The position numbers were made by a program, and so were the translations under genes. DNA of 64,000 nucleotides from Klebsiella quasipneumoniae subsp. quasipneumoniae (GTDB taxonomy: Bacteria; Pseudomonadota; Gammaproteobacteria; Enterobacterales; Enterobacteriaceae), in contig NZ_CP084876.1 in assembly GCF_020525925.1 (NCBI RefSeq), positions 4,774,001 through 4,838,000 on the forward strand, written 5' to 3'. Positions 19,446 to 27,738 of this stretch are shown one piece after another. The number at the start of each line of letters is the position of its first letter. Position 1 is the first letter of the stretch. The notes below the pieces were generated by a model that was not told the DNA's origin, did not search any database, and saw nothing but the letters and a program-made list of their open reading frames with translations.

Positions 19446-20186
19446 CTACTTCACTAACTGTTTGGTCATCTCCAGCAGCTGGCGAACATCGGCCGGGCGG
19501 GTGTTGCCGCTGGCCTTATCGATAATCGAGCTGTAGATATGCGGGATGATTTTGCTCACCCCGGCATCGAGGGCGATCTTCAGGATCGCGCTGTAGTTTT
19601 CCAGATCGATACCGCCGGTCGGCTCCAGCCAGAAATCGTGCGCGGCGCAGGCTTTGGCCACCGCCTCGAACTCGTCGCGGTGCTTCAGGCCGCCCATCGG
19701 GAAGTATTTGATGGAGCTGCCGCCCATATCTTTTAACAGCGCGATGGCGGTTTCCAGCGGCACAATCCCATCCGCCGCGCCGCTGCTCAGCGGGCCGGTG
19801 GAGATCTTCACCATACCCGGGGTGCCGGTGGGCGAGACCAGGCCGTTGACCACCGTTTCGTTCTGCCCGAGCAGCGCGCGGCTGGTGGCCACGCCGGTGA
19901 AGACCTGATTGACGTGCTGCGGCTGCACCTGGCGCGAAATCTCGCTCACCATCGCCGACTGATTCGGATCCCCTGCGCCCAGCCCGACGGAGAGGGCGTT
20001 ATCAATCAGCTTCGCGTAGTCGCGCATATCGGCCACCGCGCTGGCGACGTCCGGGTAGTTTTTGGAGAGCACGCCGACCAGGACATGACCTTCCGCCGCG
20101 TCGTAGATTTCCCGGGCGTTGTCTTTGCTACCCGCCAGGACGTTCAGGCACACGCGGTCACGGTAAAAGTTTGGGGTCAGTTTCAT
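19446..20186 (-). CDS. KDGP-aldolase-family protein (DgaF-like, EF_0839 family)
   Basis: A 246-aa TIM-barrel protein of the family to which Salmonella DgaF belongs. DgaF cleaves 2-keto-3-deoxygluconate-6-phosphate to pyruvate and glyceraldehyde-3-phosphate. The likely Schiff-base lysine is K160 in SSIKYFPMGG, matching the KFFP-type motif of KDPG aldolases. Its start overlaps the DgaE-like gene by 4 nt (ATGA), so the two are translated together. The cassette lacks the sigma-54 regulator and mannose-type PTS genes of the Salmonella dga operon, so its substrate may differ. Confidence 0.82.
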   Translation of the reverse strand: MKLTPNFYRDRVCLNVLAGSKDNAREIYDAAEGHVLVGVLSKNYPDVASAVADMRDYAKLIDNALSVGLGAGDPNQSAMVSEISRQVQPQHVNQVFTGVATSRALLGQNETVVNGLVSPTGTPGMVKISTGPLSSGAADGIVPLETAIALLKDMGGSSIKYFPMGGLKHRDEFEAVAKACAAHDFWLEPTGGIDLENYSAILKIALDAGVSKIIPHIYSSIIDKASGNTRPADVRQLLEMTKQLVK

Positions 20187-21301
20187 GCTTGTTTCTCCTT
20201 GTTCAGAACTTCCGCGATACGGCGGGCGACTACCGCCAGCTGCTGGGCGTCAACGCTGCGGACATCGGCTTCGATAATGCCTTCATTCGCTTTATAGCCG
20301 CGGAAGTAGATGGCGTATTCGCCCTGCTTCAGCGCGTTAACCAGATCGCCGGTCTTCACGCCGGTCACCGCTTCGTCGAATTTGATTTCGGCGCGGGCGA
20401 TATCGCGGCCGGCGCTGTCCCATACCACGCGGGCAGTGACGCCGTTGAGGGTATTGAGCTGTTCGATAAACGGCGTCATCTTCGCCACCATCTCTTCGCC
20501 GCTCTCTTTGCTTGCCGTCAGGTAGTGTTCAATGGCGCAGGTCAGGCCGAGGATCCCCTCTTTACCCACTTTCATCGCCCGGCCAATCCCCATCGACTGG
20601 CGTTTAACCCACTCGACGTACTGCGTTTTGCCGATCACCAGCCCGCTGGTCGGCCCTTCAATCGCTTTCGCGCCGCTGTAGATCACCAGGTCGGCGCCCA
20701 TGCGGTAGTAGCCCTGCAGATCTTCCTCCGCCGCCGCGTCGACGATCAGCGGTAAATGATGCTGACGCGCCACTTCCGCGGCCTGCGCCACGTTGAGCAT
20801 GCTTTTCTGCACGCAGTGGTGGGATTTGATGTAGAGGATCGCCGCGGTGCGCGGGGTGATCGCCGCCGCCAGCTGTTCGGCAGAGCATTCGTTGGCGTAG
20901 CCCGCTTCCACCAGCCTGCCGCCGCCCAGCGCCACCATGGTGCCGACCGGCGCGCCGAAGTTGACGTTGTGGCCCTTCGGCAGGACGATTTCGTTATGCT
21001 CTATCGGCGTGACGTGCAGGTTATCCAGCAGCCAGTCGCTGTCTTTCACCAGCACCGCCGCCACCGACTGGGCAATCCCTGCCGAGGCGCAGGAGACCAC
21101 GGTCGCCCCTTCCACGTCCAGCAGCCTGGCGATGTACTCGCCGGTTTTATTCACCAGATCTTTCATTTCAAAGTACTGGTTCATGCCGGCCATCGCGGCG
21201 TCCACCACTTCCGGACGCGGCGTGGAAACGCCCAGCGCCGTCATCCGGCCGGAAGTGTTAATAACTTGTTTTAAATGGTATTTTTCAAAAATCGAAGGCA
21301 T
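20183..21301 (-). CDS. PLP-dependent ammonia-lyase (DgaE/SelA-like fold)
   Basis: A 372-aa fold-type I PLP protein related to selenocysteine synthase and to DgaE, which deaminates D-glucosaminate-6-phosphate to 2-keto-3-deoxygluconate-6-phosphate. The likely PLP lysine is K212 in IYSGAKAIEGPTSG, with D188 (LIVDAAAEED) positioned to bind the pyridine nitrogen. Its product would feed the aldolase directly downstream. The ATG lies inside the end of the amidohydrolase gene (17-nt overlap), indicating tight coupling. The true substrate is unknown. Confidence 0.82.
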   Translation of the reverse strand: MPSIFEKYHLKQVINTSGRMTALGVSTPRPEVVDAAMAGMNQYFEMKDLVNKTGEYIARLLDVEGATVVSCASAGIAQSVAAVLVKDSDWLLDNLHVTPIEHNEIVLPKGHNVNFGAPVGTMVALGGGRLVEAGYANECSAEQLAAAITPRTAAILYIKSHHCVQKSMLNVAQAAEVARQHHLPLIVDAAAEEDLQGYYRMGADLVIYSGAKAIEGPTSGLVIGKTQYVEWVKRQSMGIGRAMKVGKEGILGLTCAIEHYLTASKESGEEMVAKMTPFIEQLNTLNGVTARVVWDSAGRDIARAEIKFDEAVTGVKTGDLVNALKQGEYAIYFRGYKANEGIIEADVRSVDAQQLAVVARRIAEVLNKEKQA

Positions 21302-22418
21302 GTTCCGCGCTCCCTTGTTCGGTCAGATAGCCTTTGCCCGCGCGGATCGCAGCCAGCGGCACCAGAATGTTGTCTGCCTGGAGGCTCTCTTTTTCGGCAT
21401 CCACCAGCAGCGTTGGCTGGCGCTCCAGGCGAAATAGCGTGAGATCGGCGTCGAAACCCACTTCCAGCCGCCCTTTACGCGACAGGCGCAGCCCCTCGGC
21501 AGCGCTGACGGTCACGCAGGCAATCACCTGCGGCAGGGTCATGCCGATGGCGAGAAATTTCGACATCACCAGCGCCAGCGAACGCACCGGGCCGTCAATG
21601 CGGTTACGGCAGTAAATATCCGAGCTGATGGTGTGCGGCAGAATGCCCAGCGCAATCGCCCGGCGCGCCACTTCAAAGCTGAAGCTGGCGGTACCGTGGC
21701 CGACGTCGAGGCGCACGCCGCGCTGCAGGGCGCGAGTAATCGAACTGCGCAGTTCGCCGGCAGGATTCAGAATGCGGTTCGGTTTGCCGTTATAGCAGTG
21801 GGTAATGATGTCGCCGCGGCTCAGCAGATCGGCGATTTCATCGAGGTTCGGCGGATTGTTGCCAATGTGCACCATCAGCGGCAGATCGCCGTTTTCCTGC
21901 TGAATCGCCTTGGCGCGCGCCAGCGGCGTAATGCCGTTTTCTCCCACCACGCTGCTGCTCATCCGCGCCTTCAGACCAACGATAAAATCGGGATGACGCT
22001 GCACCGCCTGCTTCACCGCCTCGGCGTCAATATTGGTCATATTGGCCAGTTCATTCTGGGCAATCAGCCCGACGCGGGAGATATTGAGCAGGGCATAGAC
22101 TTCCGTCGCCGCTTTACGGGTCAGTTGATAGAACTCATCGACATCGTCGGCGCCGGTGCTGCCGGCATCAATCACGGTGGTGACGCCGGTGGCGATACCG
22201 ACGCTGTCCGGCTCATCGTGATAAATTGGCGAATTCGGGTAGCAGTGAACGTGGGAGTCAATCCAGCCGGCGCTGACGTAGCTGTTGCCCTGCAGATCGA
22301 GGGTTTTGCGGGAGGGCGCGCTAATCTCGCCCAGCGCCGCGATTTTCCCGTCCTGAATGGCGATATCAGTCAGGGTATCGTCGACGAGGCGCGCGCGGCG
22401 CAGGAGTAAATCAAACAT
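21285..22418 (-). CDS. Amidohydrolase/deacetylase-family metallohydrolase (EF_0837 family)
   Basis: A 377-aa amidohydrolase-superfamily enzyme. Metal ligands are visible: H56 and H58 (DSHVH), probable carboxylated K150 (VGLKAR), H184 (VHIGN), H207 (THCYNG) and D238. It has a dihydroorotase/deacetylase-like plan and probably removes an N-acyl group or opens a cyclic amide before the PLP lyase step. The start is the ATG at 22418 after CAGGAGATAG; the frame runs upstream through a REP element to 22523 and that part is not coding. It overlaps the DgaE-like gene by 17 nt. Confidence 0.83.
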   Translation of the reverse strand: MFDLLLRRARLVDDTLTDIAIQDGKIAALGEISAPSRKTLDLQGNSYVSAGWIDSHVHCYPNSPIYHDEPDSVGIATGVTTVIDAGSTGADDVDEFYQLTRKAATEVYALLNISRVGLIAQNELANMTNIDAEAVKQAVQRHPDFIVGLKARMSSSVVGENGITPLARAKAIQQENGDLPLMVHIGNNPPNLDEIADLLSRGDIITHCYNGKPNRILNPAGELRSSITRALQRGVRLDVGHGTASFSFEVARRAIALGILPHTISSDIYCRNRIDGPVRSLALVMSKFLAIGMTLPQVIACVTVSAAEGLRLSRKGRLEVGFDADLTLFRLERQPTLLVDAEKESLQADNILVPLAAIRAGKGYLTEQGSAEHAFDF

Positions 22419-22449
22419 AGCTATCTCCTGATGAAAGTGTGAATCTGTT

Positions 22450-22528
22450 GCCGGATGGCGACGTACCGCCTTATCCGGCCTACCAATCGCGCTGACGTGT
22501 AGGCCCGATAAGCGCCGCGCCATCGGGC
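22450..22528. repeat. Pair of REP units inside the cassette
   Basis: Two inverted palindromic units (GCCGGAT...ATCCGGCCTAC at 22450-22483, and GTAGGCCCGATAAGCG...ATCGGGC at about 22499-22528) form a BIME between the DUF4310 gene and the metallohydrolase gene. Such elements typically stabilise upstream mRNA. Confidence 0.75.
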
Positions 22529-22530
22529 GA

Positions 22531-23175
22531 TTAGCTAATCGCCACCGGGAAAATGGAGCCGAGGATCATCGCGCCGAGGATGGCGCCGCCGGTGATCGGT
22601 TTCTGCCAGATGTAGAACAGCAGGGCGCCAACCAGCGAGCCGATCCCGATAGGAATCGAGGCGGTCATTGCGCTGAGGATGATCAAGGGGCCGAGGAAGC
22701 GGCCGGAGGCATTACCGGCCCCCATCATCACGTCGGCGCCGTAGGTAGAGTCGCTCTGGTTGATGGTGAACTTACGCGCCAGAATGATGATGTAGCCCAC
22801 CGCCAGGCCGAGGATCAGGCCGGTTGCCAGCGAGGCGGCGAAGTTCGCCACCGGGAAGACAAAGCCCGCGCCGAGCAGCAGCGCCGGGACGCCAAGACCG
22901 ATCCCGGTCTGAATAGCGCCGCCGATATCGAGGATCCCCACCAGCGACCCTTCGATGATGCGGGCGAACAGGAAGCTGGCGCCAAACGCCGCCACCGCGC
23001 CGTAAACGCCGGTATCAATCCCCGACTTCAGCATCGCCACGAAGGCGACTTCGTTAAAGGCGCCGATGCCGTACAGGTAGTACATGTGGGTCCCGGCGAA
23101 GACGCCGGAGGAGAGCAGGCCAACGAAGATCGGGAACGACCAGTCGGCATACCAAAAACCTTTATTCTGTTCCAT
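22531..23175 (-). CDS. DUF4310 family membrane protein
   Basis: A 214-aa integral membrane protein with about six hydrophobic segments (roughly 14-32, 55-75, 78-100, 105-130, 155-175, 185-212) and glycine-rich helices. It corresponds to the EF_0833/AHA_3914 family, always seen beside DUF4311 and DUF4312 proteins. No function is established; with DUF4311 it probably forms the channel of an uptake system. The ATG follows TAATGGAACAG with a GGAGCC ribosome site. It is 13 nt from the DUF4311 gene. Confidence 0.8.
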   Translation of the reverse strand: MEQNKGFWYADWSFPIFVGLLSSGVFAGTHMYYLYGIGAFNEVAFVAMLKSGIDTGVYGAVAAFGASFLFARIIEGSLVGILDIGGAIQTGIGLGVPALLLGAGFVFPVANFAASLATGLILGLAVGYIIILARKFTINQSDSTYGADVMMGAGNASGRFLGPLIILSAMTASIPIGIGSLVGALLFYIWQKPITGGAILGAMILGSIFPVAIS

Positions 23176-23188
23176 TATCAGGCTCCCG

Positions 23189-23965
23189 TTACTTGCCGCT
23201 GAGTGAGTTGTGGATCATGTCCAGCCAGTTCGGCACGGTCAGATGGAAGGATTCGATCATCTTCATGTCGAAGCCGCGGAAGAAGCCGCTGAGGACGAAC
23301 AGGGCGACAATGGCCACCATCATCACTTTGGTGACCCGGTTCCAGCCGCTCTCTTCAACGCCTTTGCCGATCAGGATGCCCAGCACCAGCCCCGGTACGG
23401 CGTTGCCCATAATCAGCTGCGCCGCGCCGCCGAAGATAGTCGCCCAGAAGCCTGATTTTTTACCGGCGTCGATCGCCGCCAGCCAGAAGATCACCGGCAT
23501 CACGGTGTTCACCAGCAGGTTTGCCGCCGGCACCAGTACCTTAACCGCGGTCACCTGCAGCGCTTCCGGTACGGACGAGGCGGTGAGGTTAAGGAAGGCG
23601 ACGACGATCATGCCGATGATGCCGCAGGAGATGGCCATTTTTTTCGGATCGTGCAGCGTTTCGCCGACGTTACGATTTTTCAGCATCAGCGCCGCCGCGC
23701 CCCAGTTGGGGATAATGCGGTGGTCAACATCCTGGGTGAAGGAGCCTGCTGCAACGGAAGAGGCCCAGGCGTTAAAGAAGAAACCGAGGCCAAAGGAGAA
23801 GTGGGAAGCCGGATCGCCCTCACAGGAGTTCAGCTCGCCCAGGGTTCGAAACGCCCCCATCCCCTGGGTGGTAGGGGCATGAAACATGCGTGCCGCTCCG
23901 GCGCCCACGCCGACGCCGACCAGGCCGCCGATGATAAGCGATTTTATTAATATTATCAGGAACAT
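23189..23965 (-). CDS. DUF4311 family membrane protein
   Basis: A 258-aa integral membrane protein of the EF_0832/AHA_3913 family. Hydrophobic segments begin at residue 2 (FLIILIKSLIIGGLVGVGVG) and recur about six times; a polar loop CEGDPASHFSFG near 45-56 is distinctive. No enzyme motif was seen. The start is the ATG at 23965; the upstream in-frame start at 23986 abuts the DUF4312 stop and lacks support. Function is not known beyond membership of the conserved cassette. Confidence 0.8.
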   Translation of the reverse strand: MFLIILIKSLIIGGLVGVGVGAGAARMFHAPTTQGMGAFRTLGELNSCEGDPASHFSFGLGFFFNAWASSVAAGSFTQDVDHRIIPNWGAAALMLKNRNVGETLHDPKKMAISCGIIGMIVVAFLNLTASSVPEALQVTAVKVLVPAANLLVNTVMPVIFWLAAIDAGKKSGFWATIFGGAAQLIMGNAVPGLVLGILIGKGVEESGWNRVTKVMMVAIVALFVLSGFFRGFDMKMIESFHLTVPNWLDMIHNSLSGK

Positions 23966-23986
23966 AGTCAGACCCTTTGCTAACAA

Positions 23987-24286
23987 TCAGGTTTGCGTGA
24001 CGAAATCCACTTTATCGAGATCGATGGCGGTCACGTTGACGGTGACGTCCAGCTCCACGCTGTAGGTCCGTCGTTCACGGCGCAAAAAGAAAAACAGGAA
24101 GGCCTCTTTTCGTACCGCTTCGCGCGCATGAACAACCGTCACGTCCTGTGGCTCAATACGCAGCAGAATGTGCGATGACGTTTTCATCACCGCAGCCTGC
24201 ACATGGTTCAGGGCATCGGCGAAGGCCCGTGATTTGCTTTCGCCTTTGCCGGCAACCCTCACCGTGGTGGTGAATTGCTCTTTCAT
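23987..24286 (-). CDS. DUF4312 family protein
   Basis: A 99-aa soluble protein of the EF_0831/AHA_3912 family: MKEQFTTTVRVAGKGESKSRAF.... The central FLFFFLRRERR stretch (about 64-74) is amphipathic and may dock on the membrane partners, but no transmembrane helix is predicted by eye. It lies 2 nt from the SFCGS gene and 21 nt from DUF4311. No known biochemical activity. Confidence 0.78.
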   Translation of the reverse strand: MKEQFTTTVRVAGKGESKSRAFADALNHVQAAVMKTSSHILLRIEPQDVTVVHAREAVRKEAFLFFFLRRERRTYSVELDVTVNVTAIDLDKVDFVTQT

Positions 24287-24288
24287 AC

Positions 24289-24651
24289 TTATGCGCCGTA
24301 TTTCTTTTTCCAGGCCTCTACCAGCCGCTCGCCCAGCTCTTCTTTATCCATAAAGCCGAAGCCCAGCACGTTGCAGCCTTCGTTGATGGCGGTGACGCCC
24401 TCTTCCACGGAACGCATGCCGTATTTCGCTTTGTAGCCGTGTTTGGTCTGGGCGGTGATGGCGCCGGCGCCGCCGCTGCCGCAGAAGGAGATGCCGAAGG
24501 TGGCGTTTTCCGCTTTCATCATGTCGCCAAGCTTCATGTCGGCAGCAACGCCAGGGACGACCACTGCACGTGCGCCGGCTTTCTCTGCGCCTGCGGCGAC
24601 TTTTTGGCCTTTACCCAGACGGTCGCCAATAACTACGGTGATTTGTTCCAT
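24289..24651 (-). CDS. Glycine-rich SFCGS family protein
   Basis: A 120-aa soluble protein of the EF_0830/AHA_3911 family, named for its motif SFCGSGGAGA at residues 55-64. C57 in a Gly/Ser-rich turn recalls the phosphocysteine loop of PTS EIIB proteins, although it lies later in the chain than in classical EIIBs. The N-terminus ITVVIGDRLGKGQ resembles a beta-strand/P-loop start. The ATG at 24651 follows AAGGAGCAAAAC; an earlier in-frame start at 24717 is inside the PRD gene. Function unknown. Confidence 0.8.
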   Translation of the reverse strand: MEQITVVIGDRLGKGQKVAAGAEKAGARAVVVPGVAADMKLGDMMKAENATFGISFCGSGGAGAITAQTKHGYKAKYGMRSVEEGVTAINEGCNVLGFGFMDKEELGERLVEAWKKKYGA

Positions 24652-24661
24652 GTTTTGCTCC

Positions 24662-25000
24662 TTACAGGTTTTCTTTTGCGACTTCGAAATGGACGGAGAG
24701 CAGCCAGGCCTCTTCATCAGGCAGGTTGCCGAACTGCGCGACCACTTCGCGGGCCAACGTCATTGAATCTGGTGAAATCTCTTCGAACAGGCTGGCATCC
24801 ACTTCCGGCAGCGGTTCCCCGCTGATTGACCGGTGGGCCATCGCCCGCACGTGGGAGGTCAGCATTTGCTCCTGAACGTCGTTAGGGACGATGCCGTGAC
24901 GGCTTAACAGGGCAAAAACCTGCTGCAGCATCTTGTCAGCCAGGCGTTCGGTCTGCGCTGCCTGCTCCCCTACGTCGTGTATTACCGCTCCGTTATTCAC
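24662..25000 (-). CDS. Small PRD-domain protein (EF_0829 family)
   Basis: First gene of the cassette. It is a single PTS-regulation domain of 112 aa without any DNA-binding domain. The two PRD histidines are H50 (LTSHVRAM) and H104 (WLLSVHFEVA). The best start is the GTG at 25000 after a GGGGT, giving a length typical of this family; the open frame continues to 25147 through the promoter region. A free PRD suggests it senses PTS phosphorylation and regulates a partner protein. Confidence 0.78.
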   Translation of the reverse strand: MNNGAVIHDVGEQAAQTERLADKMLQQVFALLSRHGIVPNDVQEQMLTSHVRAMAHRSISGEPLPEVDASLFEEISPDSMTLAREVVAQFGNLPDEEAWLLSVHFEVAKENL

Positions 25001-25069
25001 TTCTGATACCCCGCTGATGTCTCTGGGAATCAAAGTAGCGCCGGGGGATGGGAGTTTGTAGCGAGTTGT

Positions 25070-25089
25070 TTTCCACTTCGAAGTGGAAA
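25070..25089 (-). promoter_or_regulatory. 20-bp perfect palindrome upstream of the cassette (putative operator)
   Basis: TTTCCACTTCGAAGTGGAAA is a perfect palindrome 70 nt before the first gene. Its size and place suit an activator of the MtlR/LicR type, so the PRD activator encoded at 16295-18205 is the likely ligand. No convincing -10/-35 pair was found in 25001-25069. Confidence 0.7.
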
Positions 25090-25153
25090 GGGAGACGGCA
25101 GGCGTGATCGACCCCACACATTCACTGGAAAAATGAAAAAACAGCAATTATGG

Positions 25154-25169
25154 CGTGAGACGTATCACA
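25154..25169 (-). promoter_or_regulatory. CRP-like site upstream of the cassette
   Basis: CGTGA-GACGTA-TCACA matches TGTGA-N6-TCACA at 9 of 10 positions. A second, weaker copy CGTGA-TCGACC-CCACA (8 of 10) lies at 25103-25118, next to the palindrome. The only gene reading away from this region is the cassette, so catabolite control is likely. Confidence 0.65.
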
Positions 25170-25253
25170 ACAATGCGCGTGAATGTGCAGCCCGCGGCTG
25201 CGGAAAGGCCGGAAAAAGAGATCGAAAAGTGTGATATCGGTAGGCTTTGAGGT

Positions 25254-25277
25254 GGGAGACATCGGCTGATGCCTCCC
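25254..25277 (-). terminator. Hairpin downstream of cybC
   Basis: GGGAG (25254-25258) and CTCCC (25273-25277) with inner CATC/GATG pairing form a stem 12 nt after the cybC stop. There is no U-run, so it is a weak or Rho-assisted terminator. Confidence 0.5.
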
Positions 25278-25288
25278 GAAAACGGCAG

Positions 25289-25675
25289 TTAGCGGTACTT
25301 CTTATGGTAGGTGTTGCGGGTGGTTTTAAACTCCTCCGCGGCGGCCTGCGCCTCTTTCACCTTGCCTTCATTCGCCAGCTTCAGCGCGCCGTCGATCTGG
25401 CCGATCAGAATATCCAGACCGTGACGGTAATCTTTCATCTCAGCGCTGTCGGCCGCTTTGCCTTCCAGCTTCGGCGGCGTCTCTTTCTGGGCATCAACCG
25501 CGGCGGTACGCATCTTATTCAGCGCCGCTTTCAGTTCGCCGGCGTCGGAGGTTTTCTGTACCACTTGCAGATTTTCTGCCAGAGTGTCCATGTCTTCGCC
25601 CAGGTCGGCGAAGGCCGAGGCTGAACCGAGCGCAAAAGCAGAGACAGCCAGCATCGCTAACAGTTTTTTACGCAT
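25289..25675 (-). CDS. cybC: Soluble cytochrome b562
   Basis: A periplasmic four-helix-bundle b-type cytochrome; its physiological partner is unknown. The 128-aa precursor has a signal peptide ending at about residue 22-23 (ALGSASAFA). The axial haem ligands are conserved: M29 (mature M7) and H124 (mature H102, in TYHKKYR). Some E. coli strains lack a working copy; this one is intact. It lies between the accessory cassette and pmbA. Confidence 0.95.
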   Translation of the reverse strand: MRKKLLAMLAVSAFALGSASAFADLGEDMDTLAENLQVVQKTSDAGELKAALNKMRTAAVDAQKETPPKLEGKAADSAEMKDYRHGLDILIGQIDGALKLANEGKVKEAQAAAEEFKTTRNTYHKKYR

Positions 25676-25711
25676 TGCTCACTTCCTTTTTATTATTTAA
25701 GCAAACAGGTG

Positions 25712-27064
25712 TTATTGCCCGGCGATTTTCATCTCCGGCAGCAGCACAGAACCGCACTGAATGTTGCTGCGCGTTTCAATATCATCGCCGATGGTCACGA
25801 TATTACGCCACATTTCTTTCAGATTTCCTGCAATGGTGATCTCACTGACAGGATATTGAATTTCGCCATTTTCTACCCAGAAGCCGGATGCGCCGCGTGA
25901 GTAGTCGCCAGTGACGCCACTGACACCCTGCCCCATCAGTTCGGTAACCACAAGACCGGTGCCCATCTCTTTAAGCATCTTTGCAAAACTCAGGCCGCGG
26001 CCGTTGATGCGCCAGTTATGGATGCCGCCGGCGTGGCCGGTGCTTTTCATCCCCAGCTTGCGGGCAGAGTAGTTGGTCAGCAGCCACTGGGTCAGCACGC
26101 CGTCTTTGACGATATCGCGACGCTCGGTGCGCACGCCTTCGCTGTCGAACGGCGTGGAGGCCAGTCCTTTACGCAGGTGCGGATGCTCTTCAATGGTCAG
26201 CCACTCCGGCAAAATTTGTTTGCCCAGCGAATCGAGCAGGAAGGTGGATTTGCGGTATACCGAACCACCGGCAATCGCTCCGACCAGGTGGCCAAACAGC
26301 CCGGTCGCCACTTCATTGGCGAAAATCACCGGCGCCTTCATGGTCGACAGCTTACGCGGCGCGAGGCGCGACAGGGTGCGGCGGGCGCACTCTTCCCCGA
26401 CCCATTCCGGGGACTGCAGATCCTCAATCGCCCGGCCAATGGTATAGGCGTAGTCGCGTTCCATGTCGCCGTCATCTTCCGCGATCACGCAGCTGGAAAG
26501 GGAGTGGCGAGTCGAACAGTAGCTCTGCAGCATGCCATGGCTGTTGCCGAACACTTTGATGCCGTAGTGGCTGTTAAAGCTGCCGCCTTCGGTGTTGGTG
26601 ATGCGTTTATCGGCCTTCAGCGCCGCTTGCTCTGCGCGGGCGGCCAGTTCGATGGCCTCATCCGGGGAGACCTCCGCCGGGTGGAACAGGTCCAGATCCG
26701 GGGCGTCAAAGGCCAGCAGCTCTTTATCCGCCACGCCGGCGAAGGGATCCGGGGAGGTGTAGCGGGCAATATCCAGCGCCGCCTGCACGGTGCGGGCGAT
26801 GGCGTCCGGGCTGAGATCGGTGGAAGAGGCGCTGCCCTTGCGGTTCTGGTGGTAAACCGTGATGCCTAACGCCCCATCGCTATTGAATTCTACATTCTCC
26901 ACTTCGCCATAGCGGGTGCTGACGCCGATGCCCGTCGTCTTGCTGACGGAGACTTCCGCGCCATCGGATTTACCTGCCGCCAGTTCCAGCGCCGTGGTCA
27001 CGGCCTCTTCCAGCGTCTTACGTTGCTGGGCAACTTGAGAGATCACTTTCATTGCTAATGCCAT
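25712..27064 (-). CDS. pmbA: Metalloprotease subunit PmbA (TldE)
   Basis: A partner of TldD in a heterodimeric metalloprotease that matures microcin B17 and helps degrade CcdA. It is 450 aa, the E. coli length. PmbA lacks the HExxH zinc motif, which lies in TldD, and none was seen here. The start is the ATG at 27064 ([11 protein letters not shown]); the open frame extends 23 codons upstream without a family match. It diverges from yjgA with a 95-nt gap. Confidence 0.96.
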   Translation of the reverse strand: MALAMKVISQVAQQRKTLEEAVTTALELAAGKSDGAEVSVSKTTGIGVSTRYGEVENVEFNSDGALGITVYHQNRKGSASSTDLSPDAIARTVQAALDIARYTSPDPFAGVADKELLAFDAPDLDLFHPAEVSPDEAIELAARAEQAALKADKRITNTEGGSFNSHYGIKVFGNSHGMLQSYCSTRHSLSSCVIAEDDGDMERDYAYTIGRAIEDLQSPEWVGEECARRTLSRLAPRKLSTMKAPVIFANEVATGLFGHLVGAIAGGSVYRKSTFLLDSLGKQILPEWLTIEEHPHLRKGLASTPFDSEGVRTERRDIVKDGVLTQWLLTNYSARKLGMKSTGHAGGIHNWRINGRGLSFAKMLKEMGTGLVVTELMGQGVSGVTGDYSRGASGFWVENGEIQYPVSEITIAGNLKEMWRNIVTIGDDIETRSNIQCGSVLLPEMKIAGQ

Positions 27065-27159
27065 AATGTAAGAAGGAGTTAACTGAAGTCTAACAGAGAA
27101 CCGTTTTTCAGTGCGCGCCTTAACTGGTAACATTAGCCTCTTTTTTTAAGGAGCCTGAG

Positions 27160-27711
27160 ATGACAAAGCAGCCCGAAGACTGGCTCGACGACGTTCCCGG
27201 TGATGATATCGAGGATGAAGACGATGAAATTATCTGGGTCAGTAAGAGTGAAATTAAGCGCGACGCGGAAGAACTGAAGCGTCTTGGCGCGGAACTCGTT
27301 GACCTGGGGAAAAACGCGCTGGATAAAATTCCGCTGGATACTGACCTGCGCGACGCCATCGAACTCGCCCAGCGAATCAAAAAAGAGGGTCGCCGCCGCC
27401 AGCTGCAGCTTATCGGTAAGATGCTGCGCAATCGCGATGTCGATCCGATTCGTCAGGCGCTGGATAAGCTGAAAAACCGCCACAACCAGCAGGTTGCGCT
27501 GTTCCACAAGCTGGAGCAGATCCGTGACCGACTGATTGACGACGGGGATGACGCCGTAGCTGAAGTGCTGAACCTGTGGCCAGATGCTGACCGTCAGCAG
27601 CTGCGTTCCCTGATCCGCAATGCGAAGAAAGAGAAAGAAGGCAACAAACCGCCGAAATCCGCGCGCCTGATCTTCCAGTATCTGCGCGAACTGGCGGAAA
27701 ACGAAGGCTAA
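27160..27711 (+). CDS. darP: Ribosome-associated assembly factor DarP (YjgA)
   Basis: A 183-aa protein of the DUF615 family, long known as YjgA, which associates with 50S precursors late in assembly near the peptidyl-transferase centre. The N-terminus is very acidic ([14 protein letters not shown]), followed by a helical basic core with [17 protein letters not shown] near 77-93. The ATG follows AAGGAGCCTGAG. Its divergent partner is pmbA. Confidence 0.95.
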   Translation: MTKQPEDWLDDVPGDDIEDEDDEIIWVSKSEIKRDAEELKRLGAELVDLGKNALDKIPLDTDLRDAIELAQRIKKEGRRRQLQLIGKMLRNRDVDPIRQALDKLKNRHNQQVALFHKLEQIRDRLIDDGDDAVAEVLNLWPDADRQQLRSLIRNAKKEKEGNKPPKSARLIFQYLRELAENEG

Positions 27712-27738
27712 TTCCCGCCGCATTTGCCGCACAAGTCA

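Noticed and set aside
22419..22523. N-terminal extension of the amidohydrolase frame
   Set aside because: The extension is encoded by a REP element and lacks a ribosome site; the ATG at 22418 has CAGGAGATAG before it.
16295..25000. Assigning the cassette as the Salmonella dga operon
   Set aside because: DgaE- and DgaF-like enzymes are present, but the sigma-54 regulator DgaR and the mannose-type PTS genes are absent, so the substrate should not be assumed to be D-glucosaminate.
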